Below, piece by piece: positions 12,954-24,192 of a stretch of DNA of 64,000 nucleotides; position 1 is the stretch's first letter, and each line of letters begins with the position of its first letter. The position numbers and the translations under genes were made by a program. Origin of the DNA: Triplophysa rosa (Eukaryota; Chordata; Actinopteri; Cypriniformes; Nemacheilidae); contig NC_079906.1 in assembly GCF_024868665.1 (NCBI RefSeq), positions 13,206,807-13,270,806 of the forward strand, written 5' to 3'. Under the pieces are notes generated by a model. The model saw nothing but the letters and a program-made list of their open reading frames with translations. It had not been told where the DNA came from and searched no databases.

Positions 12954-14398
12954 AAATTTCAAGTTGTTTGTTATTAGTTCACCTCCAAATTAAGTACAGA
13001 TGATTTTCTTATTCAGATCACTATTAGTGTTGTATGCTGTATAGTTGCTGCCTTTCTTAAGTGTTCCAAATTAGTCACTTATGAGATTCCATGACCAATT
13101 GTGATGCTGTCAATAAAGGCAGGCCATGAGGTTTTGCAACAGATTGGGTTTTGTAACAGATCTTCTGGAGCCTTTGCGGTAAGTGTGGTGAAAGCGAACT
13201 TCCAAGCCAACATAAATCTACAAAGTCAGTTAGTCACACACACAAATACTCCGGGGCAAGCTAAACACATGGACACATGCGCTTAAAAGACTTGCATTTA
13301 AGATCATTTCATCTTGACAATGTGGAAAAATAGAGAGAGAGGGTGGGGGTGAGATAAAGAGAATGTGCGTGCAGATAAGGGGGCAAAAAGACAGATGTCA
13401 AATGAAATGTTTTAAATAAAAGGTTTCTTCCCTTAGTAATTAGTACTTATCCTGTGTGACTGCACCCATGCCGGAGACCTGCTGTGCTTGAACTATGAAT
13501 TACAGCATGTGTGCGTGTGCAAGTGTTGTAATTCAGTCTGGCATGATCTATGTGGTTTCCTTGCATGGGGTTAACAAGCAGGTTTATTCACGGGGCAGAT
13601 TGTGCCCCATTAATCTGACCCCTCCGATCTAGCCCGGGATAATTATTGGGGTCTGGAGGGTGATCTTAATAGCACTGCCATTGTCACGGTGACAGGACTG
13701 ATGTTATCATGACATCACAAAAAGAACAGAAGTGCATTCTGGGAGCGGCACCTGCAATGACAGCACACGGCATTCCACAGCCATCCTGTCTCCAATCTCG
13801 CTCTCGCACATCACTCACTGAAATGAACAGAGTTTCATATAAACACATTAGAAAGCGTTCCATCATAATATATCCCTGTAGCACTCCATCTCTCTCCCAA
13901 ACACATACATATACATGTGATTTCTGCACATGATAAATCTCATTCTTTCTTTTTAATCTCTTTTGAAGAGCATTTTTATTGTATTCTGCAGGCCATTAGT
14001 GTTACAGTATATACAAACAGTGGGGTTCAAAGTCTATGACCGCATTGAAAACTAAGAATGTTTTTCATTTAAATCTGGGAATAAACAAAGTTTGGGGATT
14101 TTGAAAAAAGGAATTCAAACAAAGTTAAGCGAAGAAAAAATATTTAGGTTTGCGCAGCATTGCAAGGTCACAAGATAATTGTAAGCGATTTGTGACCATG
14201 ATTTTACTTCTTTTAAACGCATGAAATGGAACACATACCATCACACTTTGTACAAACTTGTGGAGTCCATGCTAACTTGAATGTATGCTGACATTAAAGC
14301 TATCATGAAATTCATGGTTTTTTTTCATTCCGCCCTTTACAAAAATTGCTATGCCAATAAAAAAATTGATATACAACTTGTGTATCAATTTAAAAATA
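12954..14398. other. Non-coding DNA with a possible regulatory block
   Basis: 13440-13700 is GC-balanced and structured, unlike its surroundings, with GGGATAATTATTGG and a TGTCA-CGG-TGACA inverted pair at 13682-13694. No coding signal. Confidence 0.4.
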
Positions 14399-14449
14399 CA
14401 CATCAAAGAAAATCAGAATGAAGCAATACCATTGTGCTAGAGAAAACCA
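14399..14449 (+). repeat. 51-bp duplicated segment, copy B
   Basis: Direct repeat of 11728-11778. It ends one base before the target duplication of the hAT element that starts at 14459. Confidence 0.9.
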
Positions 14450-14458
14450 GTTAAACTA

Positions 14459-15230
14459 TAGGGCTGTGTATTGGCAAGTGCCTTCCGATACGATACATAT
14501 CACGATAGATGGGTCATGATACAATATATTGCTATGTATTTCAATACGATACACATTTGCGATATATTGCAATACTTTAAATAGAATATGTAAAAAGCAG
14601 AGCTAGAAATACAACATGCTGTGTACCACCTGGGGTTTTCTGTAAGGATAAGTGTAAAAACATCCCTTACCTCTGCAGAGTGGCCATGATGTGCGATGCA
14701 TGGACCTTTAGATCAGATGTTTGGGTTCTCAAACTGTGGATTGCGCCCCTCAAGTGGGTAGCACAGGGGAATAAGGTGGCTCACGCAAGTCACTTAGCTG
14801 TGACTTAGCTTAGGTGCATTACAGTTAAAACACTGAACATGGGCAGTATAAAACCCCTGGTTCATCCGTGCTGTAAATGCGCTGGTGACAATACATGTCA
14901 TTGTTACTTTTCTTAATAAAATTTTTGTCTAATGCACTGCAGTAGCCAAGCGACTTGTTTCATGACTTGCGAAGCCTACAAACAGCATTATTTCATATAA
15001 CTCATTACTCCATTACTTATTTTGAAAACCAAAGCACACCCACACATCAGCTCTGAGAGCTCCAAGCGTTCTTATTTTTTTCACCATACTCCCTTCCGTT
15101 TACTTTTGGCCGTATGTATTTGACATGATTTAAAAAATATATATCGATAGTAGACTTATCACTATCGATACACTATCGAAAAAATATATATTGCGATAGT
15201 TACATGTATCGATATTTTTGCACAGCCCTA
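14459..15230. mobile_element. hAT-type non-autonomous transposon, 772 bp
   Basis: The termini TAGGGCTGTG and CACAGCCCTA are perfect 10-bp inverted repeats. The element is flanked by a perfect 8-bp direct duplication TTAAACTA (14451-14458 and 15231-15238), the hAT signature. Subterminal regions are rich in CGATAC / TATCGATA repeats (14485-14575 and 15140-15215). No transposase frame. Confidence 0.95.
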
Positions 15231-15238
15231 TTAAACTA

Positions 15239-16597
15239 GAGTAAAAGCAGTTTCAATAATAGTCTCAGACGTCTGGAACCCCCTGTACTATAGCAGATGA
15301 GGGCCAGAGTTGAAAAATAAGAGGGTTTAAGTCGAAAAGAAAACTCATTTCAGAAGGAAGAGAAAAGTTAATACATTTTGACAGTAAATTAGACAAATAC
15401 CTAAAAAAGGTTTCATTTTGAAATAAAGTGCCCCAAAACGCAATAATGTATATTGAAAATAGGTTCATTTCTGATGTTTTTTTAATATTTCTTATGTTTT
15501 TGTAATTTTTTATGTCATCTTACTGTTCACACATGGCAAACATATGAATGACCCCAAGCATCTTTTTCTCCTCTCCTCCTCAACCTTCACCCATCAGTTT
15601 TTCACTCCGATTGAACTACCTCTCACTCCCATAGCTCTTCAGTGTTTCCACAGCAGGTTGCTCATCAAACAGCGCGCGCTCAATTGAGTGTCAGGTTGAC
15701 CCCAATGACCTGCACTCTGTAAGCCAAAACCACCAATCACATCTTTCTTGTAACCTCTGTGACGCTGTCATCTTATTCCCGGTTTTCCCTGTTGTCCTGA
15801 CGATGACACCTTGAACTGAGGTGTGGTGACCTTTGAAGACCTGAACTTTACTGCAGTTTCCAGTGAGGGGCCTCTCAACTCTCCCTGCTCTTATCAAACA
15901 CACAGACACATACATACAGTATGATACAAGAAACTAAGTTAGTGAGGATTTGTCATAGAGCGTTAAGCTTTCAGCTTTCATCTAAGATGATATTCACATT
16001 TATTACACCTTTCCCCTAATTTTGTCACATAATGTGGTTTGGCTTTAGCTAACTACATTTTGAGCATTTTAAATAATGCAGACTATTTTAAATGTTATCA
16101 GAAGTCGATATTCACTATATAAATTTGGTTTTGCAAATTTAGCTGATCTTGACACACATATAGAGATACTGATGTTTACACAAGAATCCAATACAAAATA
16201 AAGAAAACAAAGTTATAAAGCTTGAATAAACATATAAAGCTTGACCTTAAAGAAATCACAAAGAAACACAATGAAGAGGGTAAACGTTTGTGTAAAGAAA
16301 CACAGAAAGACATCAAAAGAGAAAAAAAAGAGTCATTTCACACAGAGCCAGAAGTCTGTGTTTGTTTCCAGGAAAATACTTTATGTGATAACACTGGGAA
16401 ACAATGTATACGCTCAAAACACAGTCAATAAATGGAAACTTTTATCACAATTCAAAACATTTTCACATGTTTTCTATGGCATGCTTATTTTAAATAGAGG
16501 CCAAATCTCTTTCCATTAACTAACTCTATTGTATTGACGGATATTGACTTTACACAAACTCTTAAATGCACAAAGCTGGTATCAACTTGTCGTACAG

Positions 16598-16601
<4 letters not shown>
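15239..16601. other. Non-coding AT-rich DNA
   Basis: No gene or bounded element seen. Confidence 0.5.

Positions 16602-16655
<54 letters not shown>
16602..16655 (+). repeat. (AG)n microsatellite
   Basis: About 54 bp of pure GA. Arg-Glu or Leu-Ser repeat frames over it are artefacts. Confidence 0.95.
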
Positions 16656-16659
<4 letters not shown>

Positions 16660-18250
16660 TTGAGAGCACAAAGACAAGCAGAGAAAACAGAAAAGGACTA
16701 CTTAGATAAGACAAACAACAGACCAAATCCAAACGATCACGTCCCAAACAAAACACATCAAATCCAAACCACTGTCACCAAATATAAATATTAACACAAA
16801 GCATATTACAAACAGGTGTTTAGCACAGAGGAAGACACTTTGTGGGGGTGTGTGCAGGCTTTAGAATAGGGGCCCCTATATAAAGCTCAGTGGACCCTGA
16901 AATACTCAGTGGCCCCAAAGCAATCATATTAAAGGACCCCCTAACATTACATCCAAACCCAGTAACCTTTAGCAGAGCCACAGGCTACAGGACCTCCATG
17001 AAGGGGCCAGGCATCTCCCTATAGCCAGGCCAAACAGAGAGAAGGGGCGAGAGGGGGTGGGGGGTTTGGGGGGCTGGGGTCTCGGTATAAAGAAAGTGAA
17101 GAAAAAACTAAATGGATCCAAAATTAAAGGTGAAGGAAAAGAGTGGATGAGAGATGGGGAGATGAAGGGAAAGTCAGGAGGAGTGATGAGTGAGCTGAGA
17201 GCCATGGGATGTGGTTTTAAGTGTCCGAATGAGAGAAAGACAGAGAAAGTGATATTAAGAAAATTAAGAAAGCGTGACATGAACTTGAAACTAGCAACGC
17301 AGTCCAGCTTTATCTTTCTAACACCTTCCATCTGCCAACATTTCATTTCTCTCTTTCTGTGTAATTAGTTTCATAATAGGAGAACTTTTCTTTCGCTACC
17401 ACTACAATTTGGCGTGAAGATCAGATCTCATGCACTAGTTGAAATGCAGCAGGATTGTGGAAGGTTGCCAAGCGCCAGGTCTGTGATGTGGTCACGCACG
17501 GCTTTTCTGAAAACCCTAACAAAAACAAACTCATAACTTATATTTCTTCTGTGCTAAGCAGCGTTTGAAGCTTATCTACAGCAATGATTGTACGCTAACA
17601 AGCATAAAATGGAGGACCGTGCACATTCATCCAAGGATTGCTCTCCCACATCAACACCTCTGCAAACATGTTAGCATTCGCTTTCCATCACAAGCCTCAC
17701 AATCAGTTACACTTTAGATCAGTCAAACAGAATCAACAGGTGTAACCCTTACGTATAAAACTATTTATTAAATAATACATTACAATATATTGAAACCAAG
17801 TGTTTACATTTTTGAACATATGAAAGGCAGCAATTCCTTGTATATAATTTAACATATTGTAATATTTTATTATGTTATTTAATGTATTATCTATATATTT
17901 TTGATGATTTAACATATTGACAGTTAAGATTTAGCAAAACCTATTTCTTCGCGAAAGGAAAGACTATTTCTGTAGAAGCACAAGGAGATTCTTTGATTTT
18001 AAGAATGGTAAATCCTAAAACAGAGGCAGTCTTTAGTCTTAAATTTGACAGAGGTAATCAAATTTTTGCATATATTTCAGTGTAAGAAATTGAATAATTA
18101 GACTGTTATTTAATAAATAAAATTAACAAATGTTACAAAAAAATTATTAGAGATTTGTTTGTGTTATTATTGCGATTCATTTGTGTGGACATTTAGAATT
18201 TTGGGGTCATTTTGTACTTTAGAGATCTAAAAAGGTGGGCACGGCGTGTA
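16656..18250. other. Non-coding DNA
   Basis: A G-rich run (17041-17080) lies inside a purine-rich segment. The 125- and 103-residue frames crossing it on opposite strands are compositional artefacts. Confidence 0.5.
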
Positions 18251-18530
18251 CAGTCTGTGTACAGGTTTCTATACTGTACATACCGAATGTCCCCACAATG
18301 TTGGTAGAAGTCTTATCCACTTCATTTGTATAGGGACCACTTCAAGCTGATTATGAAACCAACTAAATGATATTTATCTGAAAATGTAAAAATGAAAAAA
18401 GGATTCTGTGAGGGTTATGTTTAGGGGAAGGGTGAGGGTTATGGGATACAATGTACATTTTGAATAGTATAAAAGTAATTATGTCTATATGGAAAGTCCC
18501 CACTATGTACAGAAAAAAACCTGTGTATGT
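18251..18530. mobile_element. Probable degraded foldback element
   Basis: TGTACAGGTTTCTATACTGT with TGTCCCCAC at the left is mirrored by GTCCCCACTATGTACAG and AAAACCTGTGTATGT at the right. The inner part includes TAGGGGAAGGGTGAGGGTTA, often seen inside fish repeats of this type. Confidence 0.6.
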
Positions 18531-18931
18531 AAGAGAGAGCTGGTTTGTGGTTCACCTTTTTGCACAGGGAGGAGACGACATCCTGGATAGATCCATGGTC
18601 AAGGGTTGTGACCTCCATGCATGAACTGCCTGATTTTCAATACTCTGTGGCCCTCACATTCTCTGCATGACAGTAGAACATGAAACCAGTGTCTCTTTCA
18701 CACACACATAATTAACCTGAACCTGACACCCACATTTTCTGTGCTGACAAGAAGACAAACCAGAGATGCATGAATTATCAGGATGTCAGTATGGGTATAT
18801 ACTGGAATGTGTGTGTGTGCAATGAAACGTTTGGAAAATCTCAAAAACTGAAATTATAATTCAGTCATGTGCAAACAAAAACTTAAGTTGTATAGATGAT
18901 GCTGAGAATTCCTTAAAAACACAGTGACATC

Positions 18932-20181
18932 CAGTGTTGGGCAAGTTACCCTGGAAATGTGGAAATTAAATTACTGATTACTCCTTTTAAAAGTAATCAA
19001 GTTACTGGTCTGATTACTTTATTTCGAAAGTAATTAGTTACACTACTCGTTACATTAGTCGTTACATTACTACCCCCACCTCTCAAAAACACAAAATAAC
19101 CTCTTTAGCCTTCTCAAGACTAAACTTTATTGGGAAGTGCATACTCTACTCTATCTCGTCTTTAATTATTTTAACACATTCTTTCTGCTTATTCCATACT
19201 AAAGCCTGTCATAATAATAATAATAATTAAACTCTGTGACATTTTAACTTACAACATTTTTTCATATGTTAACTAGTATTTCTAAAACTGCATACACCAT
19301 AATGTAAAAAAGTCTCTCCTTAGTTTCTTATAACTTGTATATCTTAACTAGTGCTTCTGCATATTTCAATGATGATTTCTTCGTCATTTAACAAATATAA
19401 CAGCGTTAGAGCAGCAAAAACTAGTCTGACAAAACATAATATGTTGCTAATAGCAGCCTGGCACTCGACAGTAGAAGTTGATTCATTGCTCTCCGTGCCC
19501 GGTGACGTTACTTTCTCCAGAAGTTTAACCGTGCTGTACTGCCCTTTCAGGTTGTTTTTCGCGGGAGAGAGGCTTTTGTTTACCTCCACATGACCGACAA
19601 CGCACAACAATGTTCTTGCCTTTTACAGAAATAAACTCAAAATAATGATTGTATTTCCAGCTACAGAACAGAACGCATACGTTTCTCCCTCCATGCTGAG
19701 TTTGTTTTCGCTGGTAGTACCAAAGATCGTCTTGTGATACGGAGATGTATGGGTCTATAATACTTACAATTGGAGCATAAAGGCTAACATCGATCACGAG
19801 AGGCACCTCAGCCAATCATATCCGGTGTCTAGTCTCCTTGCCTGCGTTCCGCGCGGCGATAGCATTGGCCGTTACGAGTTTTTAGCTTAAGCTGGCAGGC
19901 TTTCCATGGAGTGGCTTTGGTAGTACTTTCCGCGCAGGCGCGTTTCAGTTTGATGACGTCGCGGGTGCGACATGCAGGCATCCATACTTTGAAAAAAGCT
20001 ATTTCGCTTTTTACAATTTAAATGATAAAACGATACAATGGCAACGATGTAACGCAGCTGTAACGTATAGTTACCTGGGCTTGGAACTATAATCTAATTA
20101 ATTTTAGGAATTATAACGCGTTAAATTACTCCGTTACCAAAAAGTAATCAAACTACAGTAACGCTTTACTTCCCAACACTT
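18932..20181. mobile_element. hAT-type transposon relic, 1250 bp
   Basis: Starts CAGTGTTGGG and ends CCCAACACTT (9 of 10 inverted), flanked by a perfect 8-bp duplication GTGACATC (18924-18931 and 20182-20189). The minus strand at 19525-19815 keeps an open stretch with YFEFISVKGKNIVVRCRSC and a following LSREK. It continues in another frame as AKNNLKGQYSTVKLLEKVT, and resembles a decayed BED-type zinc finger from the transposase N-terminus. The rest of the transposase is gone. Confidence 0.95.
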
Positions 20182-20472
20182 GTGACATCACACAATGAGT
20201 ACAGTTTTCCTTCCTGTGTTGACATATGTGCTGTTGAAACAGGATGTTTGAGTTTATCTATAACTCATCCTTTTGTTTAAATACCCTATAGGCCCTATGT
20301 TAGTTTAGACTACACTTCATGAACCATGATTTGCCACTGCTATTGCTAGTCAGAAGCAGGTGGTATTTGGGAGAAGTGTTTTCTTTCTTTTTAGCGTTTG
20401 ACTGGACAAAACTGCAAATCTGTTAAAAGCTATTCTATTATACAACAACATATCAGACCTCTAAGCTAATGG

Positions 20473-21362
20473 CAGTGGTGTAAAGTATTGGAGTAAATGT
20501 AATTAGTTACTGTACTTAAGTATCTTTTGGGCTACTTTGTAGTTGTACTGAGTATTAAAGATATTAGCAACTTTTACTCTCTACTTGACTACATTTTTGG
20601 ACAAGTACTCTTTACTCCACTACATTTGTAATGACAAATGCAATTACACATTACATTTTGCATCGCACCTATCACACTTTTTTTGCAGCAGTTTATTTCT
20701 GCTACAGAATAATTAATATTGCCAGTTACAGGGCATTGAAGGTACTATAATCTTGTGGATTTTGACCTAACTTACTAAAACTTCGCTAAAAACATCGCTT
20801 CTTTATGAGAATACAAGAGCAGTATCAGGTAGTTATCAATCGCTGGTGGTTTATATGTGAAATGAGGACATGACTGCAGCTGGCGATGAGGCCAAAACCA
20901 GCATGTCCAGTGCAAAAAGGCTTTGACTTTTTAATTGTACTTAACATTATTTTATTTATTCATTATATTGAAGAGACCTTTTTGAAGGAGTTTGGTTTAC
21001 TTATGAGCACTTGAGCTTTAATGAGATTCGGTGTTTGTAATAGACATAGGTTATGTTGTCGACCATGATTTGTTGCAATTTTGAGGTGTTCAGACTTATT
21101 ATGATTTAAGAAAATAAATGCAATTAATCTCCTCATGAATCAACTGTTTCTTGTTTTTCACTGACATGTCTCTTAAGTGTTGAGGACTAGTGCCGCTTTG
21201 AGCCTACATTCAGTATGAGTAAAATACTCAAGTACTGTTAAAATCAGATACTCTAAGACTTTTACTGAAGTCGTTTTGGAATTGGTGACTTGTAACTTGT
21301 AATGGAGTAATTTTCACTGCAAAGTATCTGTACTTTTACTTAAGGTACTCTTTACACCTCTG
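20473..21362. mobile_element. hAT-type non-autonomous transposon, 890 bp
   Basis: Starts CAGTGGTGTAAAGTA and ends TACTCTTTACACCTCTG (near-inverted), with a perfect 8-bp duplication GCTAATGG at 20465-20472 and 21363-21370. Subterminal TACTTAAGTA-type motifs are repeated at both ends. No transposase frame. Confidence 0.95.
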
Positions 21363-21370
21363 GCTAATGG

Positions 21371-21734
21371 ACTAAAGGGTACGTTTACACGATAAGTGTT
21401 TCACATACACGCGACAACGCTGTCAAAGCAATTTGCATTCACACCATTCTGTTGAAATAACTAAAAACATTATATTACTAAGTCACTTAGTACTGAAACG
21501 CTACCTTCGCATATATTCTTACCCAGGTTAACCCAAGTGTTTTTAAATACCCTTTAGCGTATGTCAGTAGTGTGTGTCTGCTGGTTATGGTGGTGCAGTA
21601 AATACGTTGCTGGAAAAACAATAATGCGTATGTTGAGAAGCACAAACACAGTCCTGTAGAACTAACTAAACTAAACTAAACACGCAATACACAAGACATC
21701 ACAAACGTGTGGTTTACCAACACAATCTCATGGC
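21371..21734. other. Non-coding DNA
   Basis: No gene or bounded element seen. Confidence 0.5.
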
Positions 21735-21950
21735 AAAAACTTGACTATTTTACGAGGAGGCTAATTTTGGCTCATTCGTATGATCTCATTTGTACATTTT
21801 AGTATGATCTGCTTTTGTGCCAGTGGCATTAGGTTTAGGGGTGGGGCTACAATATAGCTTTTTTCTAGAATCATACGATTTTTTTTACGATTCACAATGT
21901 ACAAATTCACACAAATTAGCCACCTCGTAAAATAATTACGAATTCCTGTT
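21735..21950. mobile_element. Foldback MITE
   Basis: TTTTACGAGGAGGCTAATTT at the left is mirrored by AAATTAGCCACCTCGTAAAA at the right. Inner TCGTATGAT / ATCATACGA and TTTGTACATT / AATGTACAAA pairs are also inverted, and a GTTTAGGGGTGGGGCT core sits between the arms. Confidence 0.85.
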
Positions 21951-24024
21951 AGATCAGATTGGGTTTACAATGAAACGATACAGTAGTATTTTCAGAAACG
22001 TGCACTTTAAACTATGTTTTCAAAAGTTTGCATTTTCAAGCCTCAAAATGCCATTGCCATGTAAACTAATAGCTAAAGCTAAAAAAAAATCATTTTTTTA
22101 ATTGAAAACAATCTTGTAAAAGCACCTTAAAACTCAAATATTTTGGGTTATCTAGGGTTAAAAACCACGAAGACATGTCCAAATGTAATGTTTGCTTTCC
22201 GTTTTTGATTCAAAAGACAGAGACTCTGTGTACACACACACAAAGGAATTTCACTGGCTGTGAGCCCCACACCATACAAACTGAATGTGGTCATCTCTTT
22301 CAAAGTTGAATAGCATGGAGGTCCGCAATGTGTGCAGTTGGGGCCAGCCATGATCTGAATGGCTTTTTGAAGCTTTTGGCTGTGTTTGTGGATGTATTCA
22401 CAAGTATGCAGCTTGTGTATGTGCTGGCGTATGTGTTAATGTGCATGCAGAGTGTGTGTATGTGTTTGCACGGTGTGGGATTTTGGCATGAATGGAGAGA
22501 TGAATGGTGGATTATGGTTGCCCGAAAATAGAACGAAAACTGAGAAAGAGAAAATGAGGCAAAACAACGGGCGAGAATGACAGACAATATAACCACCGAC
22601 CCACTTCCTGTTTTTTAACTGATCAGCCAACCAGACAATTGCACAGCGAGAAAGAAATTAGCTTGTCGGACCCCGTCCTGCTTTCTTTAGCTGAGATGAG
22701 CATTTAGTTCCAGACGGTCTTTGTAAAGCTTCAGATAATCAAACCATTACCCATAATCCATGGGGCCAATGCATCACCTCTCTGTTGCTTCATTCCGCCC
22801 TGTCTCTTTTCAGGACTTTGTCTTTTTCACCCATCGCTGTTTTGCTTTCCTTTCTACTTCCCCTTAGGAGGCGGATAATTGGGAACACATTGATTTGTCT
22901 TTGCTGTGGTTCTTCATCCTGTCTACAGATTTATTTCGAGTCAGAGTTGCTTGTCGGGGCACTATGTGAATTGTCGGGTGTTAACTGAGCTCTTTTTGAT
23001 GAAGAATGAATGCCGTTAAAGGGGTATGCAAGCGGTTGAGAAAATGGTTTAGAAATTTTTTATGATTGACCTTCCATAGGTTCTGTCCTCAGCCATATAT
23101 TTTACATACCTGTAAAATGTTTGTCAAGGTTATGAAAAATACGGCAAAAACCAGTTTATATTTATTCTAGTTCATTTCCATGCCTGTCTTTGACCAATTA
23201 TTAGGATAATTGTTCCTGTTTTAGGCCGTTTGTGTTAATTCCCCTTTTTATGAATTATGAAATAAATAACATGGACTGTGGGTTGTTGAGCTATTAGGTC
23301 CAATATAGTCCTAGTGCTTAACAAACCTGCATTAAACTGTGAAAGAAAATAACAACTAATGCACAAATGTAAAATGTGCAGCACAATGAAAACACTTGTA
23401 AACTTTCATATGACTAAACACTTCTAATACACATTAAATTAACACAAGTCCATTACAAACTCTACATGAGATGCTTTCCTCATATGAAACTAAAAGCTGC
23501 ATGCATTATTTTATTTCTGATAGATTGAAAGACATCTAATGATGTAAACACTCAGACATACTCAGAAGTATCCTCAAACCACCTGATTAAAAAATCCTAT
23601 TCAGTCCCGAGCATTCCTGACCCTCTTCTGAACATCATCACCCACTTTAAGATTCAGTTCTCCTGGGAAACTGAACTCCAACAATACAACACAAGAGAGA
23701 ACTGCAGATCAGAGAAAAAAACACTCTTTGCACAGGGTGAGAAACGCTGATAGAGTAGGGTGGGACAGAAGAACAGACAGATGATGAGCGATGAGAGGCG
23801 GATGGACCATGGTGAATCATGAAAGGCCGAGAAGAGGTGCATAGAGGCTGCATGCAAATCCCTTCACTTTCATAGTATGGAATCATAAATACTGTCTTTT
23901 TCGGATGCCGACTTGTTTTGAAGTACTGCTTTTTGCATACACTATGCACATTCCGATGCAAAGAAATAGTGTGTAGTCAAAGTATATCTTTAGTAAAGAC
24001 AAACAGAGCAATCAGCAGAACATG
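21951..24024. other. Non-coding DNA, no gene seen
   Basis: Mostly unique-looking. The block 22600-22780 is more GC-balanced than its surroundings and could be conserved non-coding sequence; this is only an impression. Confidence 0.45.
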
Positions 24025-24192
24025 TGGGTAGTTGACAAATAAATCGTATATGTGCCATGGTGTGACATAGCAACATTTTTATGTTATTCATATTTTTATA
24101 ATATTTAGTATCTTCGTTGTTAGTTTTTTTTTTCAAAATTTTGGCTGTCACAACATAAACAAATGTGCATATTAGTCTGTCAACTATACCCA
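24025..24192. mobile_element. Short foldback MITE, copy 2
   Basis: TGGGTAGTTGACAAATAAAT and, at the right, GTCAACTATACCCA; inner ATGGTGTGACA / TGTCACAACAT. Same family as 3249-3429, with a more eroded right arm. Confidence 0.8.

Noticed and set aside
16969..17368. Overlapping 125- and 103-residue frames on opposite strands
   Set aside because: Purine-rich, G-rich low-complexity DNA keeps both strands open; no family similarity or splice context.
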